A stretch of 64,000 nucleotides of DNA from Cydia pomonella (Eukaryota > Arthropoda > Insecta > Lepidoptera > Tortricidae): assembly GCF_033807575.1 (NCBI RefSeq), contig NC_084705.1, positions 18,656,019 to 18,720,018 on the forward strand, written 5' to 3'. The translations under genes and the position numbers were made by a program. This document shows positions 44,567-55,392 of this stretch, in pieces. How positions within the stretch are numbered: the first letter of the stretch is position 1; the number at the start of each line of letters is the position of its first letter. A model generated the notes under the pieces. It was given only the letters and a program-made list of their open reading frames with translations. It was not told where the DNA came from and searched no databases.

Positions 44567-44998
44567 ATTCATATTAAAGTACCTTCCGGATCCTCAGATA
44601 TCAATTTTCGTCATGATAAGAGCAAAAAAGAAGAAATTTAAGATGGCGGCAGTATTTTACAATTTTGACTACGTATTCATATTAAGGAACCTTTAGTATC
44701 CTCAAATATCAATTTTCATTATAATACTTAGATCAAAAATGAAGAAATTCAAGATAGTGGCCGTTTTGTTTAATTTTGACTACCGTTTTCTAATAGAGCC
44801 TTTCAAATCCTCAAATATCTATTTTCAATATGATTAGAGCAAACATGACGAAATTCAAAATGTCGACCGTTTGTTCAAATTTTGACTACAGATTCATATA
44901 AAGCGGCCTTTCTGATTATCAGGTATCTTTTCTTGTCACGACCAGGCGAATTTTGTTCATTATTGAGCTCCGTTTTGTATTAAAAGTCGTTCCGCATA
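44567..44998 (+). repeat. 108-bp tandem repeat, four units
   Basis: Unit starts lie near 44568, 44676, 44785 and 44892 (spacing 107-109). Consensus features are TTCATATTAAGG, CCTTTNGAATCCTCA, ATATCAATTTTC, AAATTCAAGATGGCGGCCGT and AATTTTGACTAC. Divergence grows in the last unit. The same monomer occurs inverted at 27756-28015. Non-coding. Confidence 0.8.
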
Positions 44999-44999
44999 C

Positions 45000-45730
45000 C
45001 CTCAGGTCTAGATTTCCAACTTAATCAGACCAGTGATACCTACAAATATTTTATTTTCCTTCTAAAACGCCTAGTTACCCGCGTACCCACCAATTCAATC
45101 CGCGTACACATCAATTGTGACCAGACAACAGTCCACCCACCCTATTAAGGACCTTTATTTTACTATAATTTTGCTTTCTATTTTCAGTGTATTCAAACGC
45201 CCCCCGACAGCGTTATGCTAGGCGCATTCAGTATCCTACGTTAGTCTTTAAGAATTCTGTGCACTTAGCTTTCTGCCTTTCAGCAATCTACAGCGATTTT
45301 ATATTGCCGTACTGCCAACGAATTTGATTTATGTGTCATTTCGTAGTTCATTACAGCGACAATGAAACTGAATGCGGCAAGGAATCTCATGTTACTGTCA
45401 CTGTAGTAATTTGCAAAGAAATTCAACTCCTTGACCTTACCTGTCATTAGTTGGCTAGAGAGTATGATTATAACCGATGAAATTTGTATTTGTTTTTGTA
45501 AATCGCGAACATCTTATTCGTGACTAATATAATCAAAATATTTATGAATAATTTGGGATAGGTACCAAATTATAATTGTAAAAAAGGATTCGTCTATCGT
45601 CTATGTCGACCAAGATTTAGATTTATAACTAATAAACTACACAGCGCTACCGATCATAAGCTGTGGACATAAATATACCTACGTTTATACATTATTTCGT
45701 AAATGTATGAATCAAATGAATAATGGTGTT
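45000..45730. other. no recognisable gene
   Basis: AT-rich DNA; nothing identified. Confidence 0.4.
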
Positions 45731-45734
45731 TGGC

Positions 45735-45960
45735 ATTTGGCGTTGGCGATTGGGGTTCAAATCCTGGTAAGGGCATTTATTTGTGTGATGAGCACGAATA
45801 TTTTTTCATGAGTCATGGGTATTTTCTTTGTATTTAAGTATATATATATATATATAAATTAATATATTATATTCATCGTTGTCTAAGTACCCACAACACA
45901 AGCCATATTGAGCTTACTGTGGGACTTAGTCAATTTGTGTAATAATGTCCTATAATAGTT
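45735..45960 (+). mobile_element. tRNA-derived SINE, 5'-decayed, plus strand
   Basis: B box GGTTCAAATCC (45754-45764), then GTAAGGGCATTTATTTGTGT, ATGAGCACGAATATTTTTT, CGTTGTCTAAGTACCCACAA and GGGACTTAGTCAATTTGTGT. The body matches the SINE at 4188-4434. The A-box half of the tRNA head is degraded. A (TA)n run at 45838-45856 interrupts the body. Confidence 0.78.
45838..45856. repeat. (TA)n microsatellite
   Basis: About nine TA units inside the SINE body. Confidence 0.8.
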
Positions 45961-46019
45961 GAACTAAAATGTCTTAACAAATATTAGGTGAAATAAAATA
46001 AGCTAGTTTCAGATTTTAA

Positions 46020-46160
46020 TATCCAAAAACAAAGAAATAAACATACATAATAAAATAAAACTTACTAACAACTTAAACTAAAGATAAAAAATTTGGCCCA
46101 AATCGCCGTCAATGGGCAAGGTGCCTAGAAGGCTGGCCGTATTTCCCCGCTAGTTTATAT
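46020..46160 (-). mobile_element. LINE 3' scrap related to 23476-23665
   Basis: The minus-strand frame reads RGNTASLLGTLPIDGDLGQI, three more residues and a stop, then AT-rich sequence. It parallels RGNAASILGTMPQGP at 23.5 kb. Only the last 25 codons remain. Confidence 0.55.
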
Positions 46161-46169
46161 GTGCGCTAA

Positions 46170-47480
46170 ATTAAAATCAAACTTAAATGCAACACTAAAC
46201 CCTTCGAGAAGGGATGTCGTGGTATACAGAATCGTAGTGCTGTATGAAAGGCTACCATTAATATTCCTTTATTTCAGAGATAAATTGGCTAAGGATAATT
46301 TGTTATGCTCCGGATTGCGGTTGGGGCTTGACAGATAGCCATTAGGTGATAAAACCGGGAATATAGTTTCCGGTTCAATCAATCCGTAGGTACATACCTA
46401 TATATGTATTAAATAGTAGGTAGTAAGATAGTAAAAAGAATATTTTAGGAGGATGGAAAGATTTGTCAAAACACTGGCCCATGAATCAATAAGAATAAGC
46501 GACATGCCATCGGAAAGGTTTTTTATAAACTCCATTTATTTTATATGGCGAGACTTGTCAAATCTCTGTGTAAAAAAAATGACACAAAGAAACCATAAGA
46601 AAATCAATAATAAACTAAAATATCGTGACACAAAACCATCGGCAATAACAAAACCTTCATGATCTGCGACACAGGAACTTATTATCGACAAATAAGTATA
46701 TAGTCACGTTTCGACTATATACTATACTTCACTTCTTTTAAAAAATATGGCTTCAGTCCAGTGGGACTATTTCGCCAGTATCAAGGTATTGGGTACTGGT
46801 TAGATCAGTCGTGAGCCGAGCGCGCGCGAGATTAATTAAGTTATAACCACTGGAGATTGCTAAGGCTATCGGCCTTCCTCCTAATATTTCCAAGGCTTTC
46901 CTTAGGGTTTGGCATACCTGTCTCATGGAAATCGTAATGATCATAATTTACATATAAACGTTAACAATTTATCGCATCAAATCGACAAATCGATCATCAT
47001 CGCAATCTTGTATAATTTGTTTTTTGTCACTACTTGATGTAATACATTATATATTTTTTTCTTGATACATGTATTTAAAAAATGGAGCATAATAATTGCA
47101 GAAAAATAATATCTTCTTCGTAATGTAAGAAATTGCCGATTTGATTTATCGCGTTAGTAACGTGAAATTATATCAAAACCTTATTTTTGAAGTAAGATTT
47201 TCATAAAAAGATAATTACTTAACAAGAAATGTTCATTTCGAAAAAATATATCCCGGGCATCACTGTAAAAGCAATTTAATGATTACTTTTCTTTGATGGG
47301 ATGTCTATGTAATCTCTTAGTATTAAAACATTCGTTGCTTGTATCAATGTTTATTTGATATTTTCTTTGTAAGAGCCCTGAAAAGGCTTAATATTACGGG
47401 CTCGAGTAGCAAATAAATTCGTGCTAATACTTATACCCGATTTTATATTTAAAACATTTGCATGGAAGTAATATATTTTT
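46170..47480. other. no recognisable gene
   Basis: Frames at 46453-46662 and, on the minus strand, 46753-46944 (with LEILGGRPIALAISSGYN) show no known domain. The second lies in a GC-richer patch and may be a repeat fragment; I make no functional call. Confidence 0.4.
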
Positions 47481-47862
47481 CACCTCACCAACTTTACTGG
47501 TAAAGGCCCTCTTGGTTGTTCAAAACCTTTAATTTAAAAAATTATGAGTTTTTTTCTTATGCTAGCTGGTAGGTAGAATGATGATTTTGAATGATAATCT
47601 TTTTATTACGTACATTTGGATTTGATTTGGTTTGAAGTTTTTGGTATTTCATAGTTAGTTTTTTTCTCGCATTGGTGTAGTGAATTATTTTGTGTATCAC
47701 TCGGAGTCAAAGTTTGTTTAACCCTCGTGCCTTGAAACCCTCGCAACGCTCAAGATTCACTTCTAGAACCACTCGCTACGCTCGTAGTTCAATTTTGGAA
47801 TCTTTCGCTTGCTCGGGTATCAATATTAGCACGAGCGATTAAACGACAACTTTGGCCCCTTG
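47481..47862 (+). repeat. unclassified dispersed repeat, paired with 57221-57589
   Basis: Shared blocks include CTGGTAAAGGC, ATTTTGAATGATAA, CATTTGGATTTGATTTG, CTCGTGCCTTGAAACCCTCG, AACCACTCGCTA and GGGTATCAATATTAGCACGA. The copies differ by substitutions and small gaps. No coding frame. Likely a non-autonomous element. Confidence 0.72.
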
Positions 47863-47914
47863 TAAAACAAATAAGTAACTATTAGTAATCTATGTTCAAG
47901 CAGGGTATTTTTTT

Positions 47915-48245
47915 ATTAGCTCGTTATAGTGTCTCACTGCTGGGAAAAGGCTTCTTTACGACTGCCGTTGTTAAGCTTTTTTCAGCTAGTTATTAATGAA
48001 GGCGCTTAAGTCGTCCCGCCATCTCCACGTTCGCGCTTATTTTGCGGCAACCACTGGTGGCTATGGTGGCTATACCAGCCCATCTATCCGGATGCATGCG
48101 GCAGATGTGACCCGCTCAGTTCCACTTCAGCCTGGCGATCTTCTCCCCTATGTCAGCTATGCGTATTCTAGTGTTTCGGATGCGATCCGTCCTTGTGACA
48201 CATAGAATGCTGCGCTCCATTGCTCGCTGGCAAACGTTCAGGGTA
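47915..48245 (-). mobile_element. LINE 3' end (post-RT region), minus strand
   Basis: The minus-strand translation reads RTDRIRNTRIRIADIGEKIA, RLKWN, a stop, AGHICRMHPDRWAGI and then a decayed tail. This is the conserved post-RT segment (IAxLKWxWAGHVxRMxxxRW) of RTE-like and related LINEs. Further downstream, toward 47915, it shares TGGGACACTATAACAGG-like sequence with the LINE at 40290. Stops and frameshifts make it non-functional. Confidence 0.72.
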
Positions 48246-48249
48246 TTGT

Positions 48250-49100
48250 ACAAAATAAATATAGACCATATTTTTATTTACACCACGGATTATGGATTAC
48301 ACGTTACTTACATGTAATCATGGTTGATATACAAAATAATAAAATAAAACTCACTAATAAGATGAATGAAAATTGATACAGCTTTGCAATACATTTAATA
48401 GCGAAATTAACCATTCTGTAGAATTAATGTTGTTGTGTAATGTATTCAAATGTTGTCGTTGTCGATGTCGTTCAAATCGAAATAGATAACCGAACTTTAT
48501 ATTACTTTAGATAAATTGTTAACATAATCATTAAAATATAGCTAAGGAATATTCTATTTCGCAGTATCTGTATATCTTTTTATAGCCTGACAAGTTGCGG
48601 TTAGACACTGCGATAGTGGCACTTCGAACAGCTTATGGTGCTTCCTCATTGACTGTTATACAATGGTATACAACATCGTGTGACGGGGACAGAATTCTAT
48701 CAGAATTAATAGTGTTTTATTATGTTGTCCTTGTCAAACAATATTATATATACAGGTTGATTTCGGGGTCGTGGGGCAAGAGAACAATACATCACACAGA
48801 ATTCAAAGACGAGTCTAATGATGTTGCTCATTATTTATTATAACCAATAATTATGATTATTTTTCAGATGACAAGTAGAAAAAAACATTTTTGCATACAA
48901 TCTGGTCACCCGTGACGTACTTGTACTCAATGTGACGTCTTGTCGCTTTCCATACAGCGTATATCAAAGTCATAGGGTGACCGTGATTACTTCGTATAAG
49001 ATTAATTTTACTTGGAAAATAATAAAAATTAAACTAATTATCTTTAAATCAAATACTACCGTATGATAATGTGAATCATTTATAGATTTAGAAAAAGTGG
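48250..49100. other. no recognisable gene
   Basis: AT-rich DNA; an 82-codon frame at 48595-48843 has no motif. Confidence 0.4.
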
Positions 49101-49129
49101 TTCTTGATCACGACCCAGAAATCACCCTG

Positions 49130-49512
49130 TATATTTTTTCAGAACGGTACCGCACCGACTGGACCCAATCATTTGCTGCGCCCTGCAACATCGTCGACGC
49201 TGCTGTATGTGTCCCGTCTACATTATTACCTTACGAAGGTCGATGACATCGTAAATTATGTGAGAGTAAAGTCCGGACTCGTCCTGAGGGTTGCGAAGTA
49301 GGAATCTGATAGAGGTGAGGAGTTTTGGCCGAAGGGTGTCAAGATTCGGCGGTTCCGAGGTCGGCTCCCTGACACTGCGGGGCTGCGTAATGCATCGCAA
49401 CCATAATGCGATTTGTAGTGTTTAGTTTTAAAATATATTGTTATAATATGTATGTTAGTTTTAAGGTGTTTATTTATGGGCCACTAAGTTGCCTGAAATA
49501 AAGATTTTCATT
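49130..49512 (+). pseudogene. retroelement ORF1-like remnant with polyadenylation signal
   Basis: The plus strand encodes TLLYVSRLHYYLTKVDDIVN, then YVRVKSGLVLRVAK and a stop. After a gap and a frame change comes FWPKGVKIRRFRGRLPDTAG. The order (LYVSRL-x-T-x-x-DI at one end, FWPxGVxxRRFRGRL at the other) is a pattern I associate with lepidopteran retroelement ORF1 or gag-like proteins. AATAAAG near 49498 could be its 3' end. The middle is deleted. The family call is from memory and unverified. Confidence 0.5.
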
Positions 49513-49619
49513 CATGTTATGACAGCCAATGTGGGAGCACCATTACGAGTTTTCCTTAGTTAAAGCGAATTCTTTAGTTAAATTAAAACTATTCTCTTGA
49601 AAATAAGTAAATTATATAC

Positions 49620-49742
49620 CGAAACAGATATCATATACTATAAAGAAACAGTGACCAAGCTCTCCGGTGGCACAGGCCGGAATCGAAATGGCGTTTTTAG
49701 CTTACACGGCTCACTAGACCACTCGGCCACGGTGGCACCCGC
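49620..49742 (-). mobile_element. tRNA-derived SINE head, minus strand
   Basis: Minus-strand A box TGGCCGAGTGGTCT (complement of 49716-49729) and B-box-like ATTTCGATTCC (49679-49689), then GAGAGCTTGGTCACTGTTTC. The head resembles a Ser/Leu-type tRNA. It differs from the SINEs at 4.2 and 33.5 kb, so it is a third SINE family. The acceptor stem does not close properly, so it is not a tRNA gene. Confidence 0.7.
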
Positions 49743-50180
49743 CCTAAATTCTCGAGTATCATGCAATCATTGAAAGGCTAGGCGCCTTTGGCCATCTCAA
49801 AAGGATGAGCAGTGCTTGCACCTACTATACGAATCCTTTGCGGGATTAAGTTACGTTAAAGCGAGAGAGATGGTGCTGCCATCTATACAACTAGAGAACA
49901 AATAAAATTAATATAATTATTACCGGTGAATGAAAAATTATTGTTGATTTTGGATTTCATACAATGAAATTAAAAAGACAGCGTCCTACTCCTAATTATG
50001 TAGAAAAGGAGGTAAAATGTTTTTGTATTTTGTCACTGCACCCACCTTGACACATTTCAGATTTGCCCTATGGTTGACTGGTAAGATACCCGCAATAGGG
50101 TTTTCGACTGTATTTATAATAAATTATTTCACAACATGCATGAATAAAGCACCAGATAATTATTAGAAAAACATTGATAG

Positions 50181-50331
50181 AGTCAGACCAAGATAAGTTG
50201 GCAGCGATTTTGATAGCCCAGACGGTGCAAGTCTCAAGTAAACGTCGTCATTTCATTTAAGTTTGACGTTTAAAATAAACCGTGCACCGTTTGGCCTATC
50301 AAAATCGCTGCCAACTTATCTTGGTTTGACT
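50181..50331. mobile_element. MITE, AGTCAGACCAA family, well preserved
   Basis: The left arm AGTCAGACCAAGATAAGTTG followed by GCAGCGATTTTGATAG is inverted at the right (CTATCAAAATCGCTGC, CAACTTATCTTGGTTTGACT). The arms pair over about 50 bases with few mismatches, and AACGTC/GACGTT pair further in. About 151 bp. A diverged copy lies at 20887-21039. Confidence 0.85.
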
Positions 50332-50396
50332 TTAGCGGTTATTTTTAAACATAAGTACTATTTAATAAATAGGATATAAATATAAATAATAATAAA

Positions 50397-50580
50397 AATC
50401 GGTCAAGTGCGAGGGTTCCGTACAAACTTTGAATTATCTCGTGTAACTATAACGGCGAAAGACTTGATCAGAAGTACCTATACAAAGCATAATTATGTAC
50501 AGCGCCATCTATCGGCAAATTGTCTAACTAATTTGCGCGATGTAATGCACGTATGTTTTTTTTTTCAAAAATTATTCTTC
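50397..50580. mobile_element. AGGGTTCCGTA-family element, copy 4 (partial)
   Basis: It starts CGGTCAAGTGCGAGGGTTCC and matches the right end of the 35797-36616 copy in reverse, including TGTACAGCGCCATCTATCGG and AACTAATTTGCGCGATGTAA. It is truncated after about 185 bases. Confidence 0.65.
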
Positions 50581-50639
50581 GAAAAAGTTGAATAGAAATT
50601 TCAAGTGTAATGTCAGAATTATTCAATTTTACGATGAAA

Positions 50640-52040
50640 TTCAAGGCTTTATAGTTAAAAACATTAGGGTGACTATGATGTCAGCACGATATGAATCGGT
50701 CTTACAGAATTCTTATTACGTACTTAATGTAAAAGCAAGTTTATTCAAATAGGTATGTCTTTATTTCGGCACGTTTAATTTAGTCGACGTAATGAGAGCT
50801 ATTGTATAATAAATAACTATCAGAAATTTAAATCCAAAGTCCTTAAACATTAAAGACTTACATTTAGACATAATATTTTATTACTGAAACGTTGCTTCAA
50901 ACTACTTATACATATGTAATCAATTCTATATAGGTTGGACACACATTTCCATCCGTAGGACAAGGCGGTAAATTTGAAAAATTTAATTGCAATCACAGTT
51001 CTACGATGTGCAAAAGGGAAGCCATCACGAATATGAACAGCCCATGAGTGAGAAAGAGCCAAACTACAAATGAAAAAAATCTGACCCTAGACCATTTTTG
51101 AATTCAACAGTGGCCGCCGACATTTATTCATTTTCAAACAAATGTCTGGCATCATAACACCTACACTTTTAAATTAGAAAATATAAATAAATCTGGAAGA
51201 AAACTATTAAAAACGTATTGCACTCAAAATAGTGTCGTGTTTTTTAGCAGGTATTTATGATATTCCGGGTGAAATTTTCTGAACATACTTATTTTAAAAT
51301 TAAAATACCTATTATGTTAAATAAGAGCATAAATAGTGTTAGAAGCCGGTTAACACGGTTAAATATATATTTTTATTTCGTTGTATGTTAATATTTTATA
51401 CTTTTATTCAATAGGTAATCAAGATTATTTTGTGTAAAACCTTAAAAACGCTACGCTAAGACTTGAGAAACTGTTTTTACAAGCTTTTATTTAACTTGCC
51501 CTCTTAGTTAGTGTGGGTCAATTTATCATGGCTTACTGATAAGACTTAAGACTTCTCATAGTTCTAATATGTAAGTCTACTTTACGCTTTTTTAAGACTT
51601 TTCTGAATGTATTAACTAACAAAAGGGACGCTGCAATACGTGAGAGACGATAGGAGATATATCTCTTGTCGTGTTTCATGTATTGCGTGTCTCTCTTGCC
51701 AGTTACTAAATTCAGCAAGGTGATGGACACGTACAGAGGGCCTACCTCGAACACACACAAGTTCAAAAATTCTTTACCATCATATTTTCACGGAAACGCA
51801 CGAACGTGTTATGCTATTTCAGTCAGTCTCAGTACAGAAAGTACTGACGTTGACTGAAGTTGCATGATAAATACGAACGTTTCCGATAAAATACGATGGC
51901 AGTGGATTATGCACTACATCGGTAAGAAGGTCCGTAATACTATCGAAAGAAAAAGATAATATGCCTGTGCTCTAGAGTGCAGAGCATATGGGAAATACAG
52001 TATGATTCACTCTGACTGCACGAATGATAAAAAATGCTGG
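50640..52040. other. no recognisable gene
   Basis: Short opposing frames (51533-51766 minus strand, 51666-51857 plus strand) lack motifs; nothing else identified. Confidence 0.4.
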
Positions 52041-52179
52041 CCCTAACTATACATTCCAAGTTTCAAACTTACCCTAATATCCCACATATACATATGACTT
52101 AAGGTCACCCCAATTAGAACGAAATGCAAGGCTCTAGTTTGACTTCTCATGTGGACACACTTTTTTGGGGTGTACTCTA

Positions 52180-52340
52180 TCCAGGCCGCGTAGCCAACGT
52201 GCAAATCGCTTACGCTCCGTAGCGATCGAAACCCAACTGTCACTGTTGCACTAATATGGAAGAGTGATAGAGAGACACAAAGCGATTCGTTGTCGAAGCG
52301 CATCGAAGCGATAGCGATTGTCACCGTGGTCTGATTATAT
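52180..52340 (+). repeat. probable dispersed repeat, CpG-richer
   Basis: CAAATCGCTTACGCTCCGTA, GCGATCGAAACCCAACTGTC and CGAAGCGATAGCGATTGTCA form a GCGA/TCGC-rich block unlike its flanks. I recall similar blocks as repeats in lepidopteran DNA, but no second copy lies in this window. Confidence 0.4.
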
Positions 52341-52359
52341 TTTTGTCGCTCCCCCCCCC

Positions 52360-52800
52360 CGTATCCATCATCAGATCAGCTCCATATTATCATAATATTA
52401 GATTGTCATCCGATTAACATATATCAAGTTAAATAAAAGCTTGTAAGAAGATTATGCATCAGCATTGTGGATATACGTACGTGCATTCTTGAATTTTTTT
52501 CATTACACCTTGCCAACAAGCTTTTTTAATTAAGCCTGGATTCCGGAAGTTCTTTCCAGTTTCGATCGAGAGAGTAAGTAGATTGGCATTTAATTTTCAT
52601 CAAAAGAGATTGCACGTTCATGTAGTATGGAATAAAGGCGACCTTTGAATACGCATTAAACAGACTGTATTATTACGACAATAAAAGCCATAAGTACCAT
52701 GTTTTACCAAGTTTTATAAAAATATCACCGAAAACCGTACATAATTGTGATTCATTTCTTGATTTCCAGGGTATTATCTGAAGTACTCTGTAAATATGTT
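52360..52800. other. no recognisable gene
   Basis: AT-rich DNA after a short poly(C) run (52351-52360); nothing identified. Confidence 0.4.
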
Positions 52801-52806
52801 TCATCT

Positions 52807-52970
52807 GGAGGCTAATTCAAACTTACATTCAAATTCAGTCATTTTGATTTCATTCGCGAATGCGTTTCGCTCGTACTTGTTCGTACATATACGTGCACGA
52901 GCGAGACGCACAGGCTCGATAGCAAAATTACATCATTTTGATATCGAAATGGAAGTTCGAATTAGCCTCC
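52807..52970. mobile_element. MITE with GGAGGCTAATTC ends
   Basis: GGAGGCTAATTCAAACTTAC (52807-52826) is inverted at GGAAGTTCGAATTAGCCTCC (52951-52970). Further in, CATTTTGAT is mirrored by ATCATTTTG-type sequence, and GCTCGTAC by GTGCACGAGC. About 164 bp and non-coding. Confidence 0.72.
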
Positions 52971-53012
52971 TTATTTCTTCCAACGCAGAGAGACTGAAGT
53001 GTGGCGGGCATT

Positions 53013-53052
53013 AGCATTATTTTACAATATACGTATATTGTAAAATAATGCT
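53013..53052. repeat. perfect 40-bp palindrome
   Basis: AGCATTATTTTACAATATAC followed directly by its exact reverse complement, with no loop. It begins 42 bases right of the MITE above. Confidence 0.92.
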
Positions 53053-53059
53053 CTAATAA

Positions 53060-53910
53060 ATAAGCCTCTATTTAAGTGTATAATGGCTTGTCCAAACACG
53101 AGTTTTACTTAACACACTAACACTACTTAAATTATAACACATTTCTCAACCTAATAGCCAAATAACAATAAGACAAAGACATATGCCTGTAGCATTTATA
53201 ACTTTGTATCTTTAGGTATTTAAATAAAATTAAATAAAATCTACCCTACCTGGCTTAAGAAGCCATTTGAGGGTAGATGAAAACATTACGTGATCAAATA
53301 ATGTAGGTTAGAGTTAGGTCGTTCAGTGACCGATCCAGGCAATTTTGTATTTGGTCGGTTAATCAATAAATCTTACAACTACCCGAAAATTGAAAAATAG
53401 TTTGTTTACTTTTATTTAAATACCTAAAGATACAGAGTGCAGTAATATTATAGCATATGTAAGTGTTGAATCAATCAATCAATTTTTCGTGTTATGGCTC
53501 ATGCCAATGTCGAGGTTGGATAAGACACGGCTAGTATATGAATCTTATCATATTACGGTCATAGTGTTCGGTCGAGTATCCGATAAATTGTTGTAATTGT
53601 TGTCCGATAAATAAAGTATTGAGAGCTTAGCTGGTACTGACAGTGTTATGTCACCTTACTGTCATCTTTATTTATGTAAATTATAAATTCTTTTATAACG
53701 GAAAACAAAATGTAATTGAAGTTATTTTCATCAATGTAAGGGATAATGTATCATTTGGTTCCCATAAAATAACTTATCTAAACGAGAAAATAAAATAAAA
53801 GGAGACATCACATTTTCCTTAAGGGATCACGTTGTATAATATATAGCTACGGGGTGTGGCAATGTTTTTATTACAAAGGAATATACACGCAGTTATTTTA
53901 TTGGTTGGCT
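53060..53910. other. no recognisable gene
   Basis: AT-rich DNA; nothing identified. Confidence 0.4.
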
Positions 53911-53920
53911 TTTATTAAAA

Positions 53921-54905
53921 ACTAGCTTCAGCCCGCGGCTTCGCCCGCGTAAAGCAAAAAAAAAAGGTTCTCAGTTTGACCCGTATGTTTGTATGGACGC
54001 GTGTAGGTATGTATGTTTGTCCGCGATTATTAGATTTAGAATCATGTTCTGAAAAATGCATGAAGTATTTCACAACTTTATACTTGTTTAAATACTTCCT
54101 TATGAACAACATTTTTAGCCATGTTTGAAAGTACGAGTAGTAGCAAAAAAAACCAAAGTTTGAGGTGAACTTACACGGGAGCACGCCACATAGAACTGAC
54201 CGTGGGAAAAAAGGCCTGTCGTAGTATCTATTAGGAGAACGCGGGTCTCGTTCCATACCTCAAAATCTAAAAATGGACCTTTATAGGATCACGTGTGGCT
54301 GTCTGTCAATCCATCTATTACAACCGATTTGCTCCGAAACTACTGAACCGATTGAATTACGATTTGCCAAAAATACTTTCAATATTTTTCATGTCCACAA
54401 TATTAAATTTTAAAATGATTCAATGCCATTTTCGTAAATAACGTCCCAAATAACCATAAAACGACACCCATATTGATATTTAGTAATTTCAACCGCATCG
54501 CACCCCAACAGGGTATTTGTATTTCACGTCCACCTCGTTAGATTTTAAAATCATTGTTATTTTCCTAATGAGCGACCCGATAAACCATAGAAATAATACC
54601 CATGTTGATTTTTAGACTAAGTCTCCATATTTCCCCCTTTTAGGGGTTGAATTCTCAAACAACCTGAAACTTGTGTTTACTCAGTTATCGTTAGGAATAC
54701 TCTTGTAAAGTTTCGAATAAAATAGTCTAACTAATCTTGTTTCCTCATACAAAGTTTGGACCCCCATTTCACCCCCTTAGGGGGTGAACTTTAAAAAATC
54801 CTTTCTTAGTGCACCCATAGACCTTGTAAATTTGGAATCTCTAGAACCAGCGGTTTAGGCTGTGCGTTGATATGTCAGTCAGTCAGTCAGTCAGTCAGTT
54901 TCTTC
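53921..54905. repeat. unclassified repeat, CCCGCGGCTTCGCCCGCG to (GTCA)n
   Basis: It opens with ACTAGCTTCAGCCCGCGGCT and TCGCCCGCGT and ends AGAACCAGCGGTTTAGGCTG followed by a GTCA repeat (54874-54899). CACCCCCTTAGGGGGTGAA near 54769 is a local palindrome. A minus-strand frame of 113 codons (53915-54256) carries RPFFPRSVLCGVLPCKFTSN, possibly a decayed coding piece. The pattern is familiar to me as a lepidopteran repeat, class unknown. Confidence 0.5.
54874..54899. repeat. (GTCA)n microsatellite
   Basis: Six and a half GTCA units. Confidence 0.9.
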
Positions 54906-55129
54906 TTTTATATATGTAGACAAGGGGATAGAATCAAAAAGTAATGAAATATTAAAAAATAACAAATTAAACCGTTTTTTCATTTTAATTCTTTTTGACA
55001 CGTAGTTTTATGTGCCGAGATTTTAGTATGAGCAATAATTTCATTAAGTGTGTTTTTAAATATGTCATTTTTGACAAAAACTTATTATTCGTATTATTTG
55101 TTGATGGGAAATCTTTTTCCATTTCGTTC

Positions 55130-55149
55130 TCTATCTCTCTCTCTCTCTA
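55130..55149. repeat. (CT)n microsatellite
   Basis: CT-rich run with one interruption. Confidence 0.75.
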
Positions 55150-55229
55150 TGTGTCCCTCTCGCTGATCATTCTTCTGTCCTGAGAAAATTGATCATCACG
55201 TGATAATCAACCCTTCGTAAGTGTATGTA

Positions 55230-55352
55230 AAGTCAGCGTCAAATACTTCGTAGCAGTCAAAGTAGCCAAATAGTTCGGTACACCGTATATTTAGTATGGT
55301 GTACCAAACTATTTGGCCACTTTGACTGCTACAAAGTATTTGACGCTGACTG
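55230..55352. mobile_element. hairpin MITE with TA flanks, about 55-bp arms
   Basis: AGTCAGCGTCAAATACTTCG (55231 on) is inverted at the right (AAGTATTTGACGCTGACT). AGCAGTCAAAGTAGCCAAAT and TTCGGTACACC also have inverted partners. The arms cover nearly the whole 123 bp, leaving a short loop near TTTAG. TA lies at 55228-55229 and 55353-55354, fitting a Tc1/mariner-type target duplication. The arms have few mismatches, so it is probably young. Confidence 0.88.
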
Positions 55353-55392
55353 TACGAGATACGTTTCAATCGTCTTTTGTCTATGGTTACCG

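Noticed and set aside
36331..50595. Two frames at 36331-36552 (minus) and 50407-50595 (plus) share the peptide VQRHLSANCLTNLRDVM, suggesting a conserved small protein.
   Set aside because: Both lie in copies of the same AGGGTTCCGTA-family repeat; the peptide similarity follows from DNA similarity and the frames differ at both ends.
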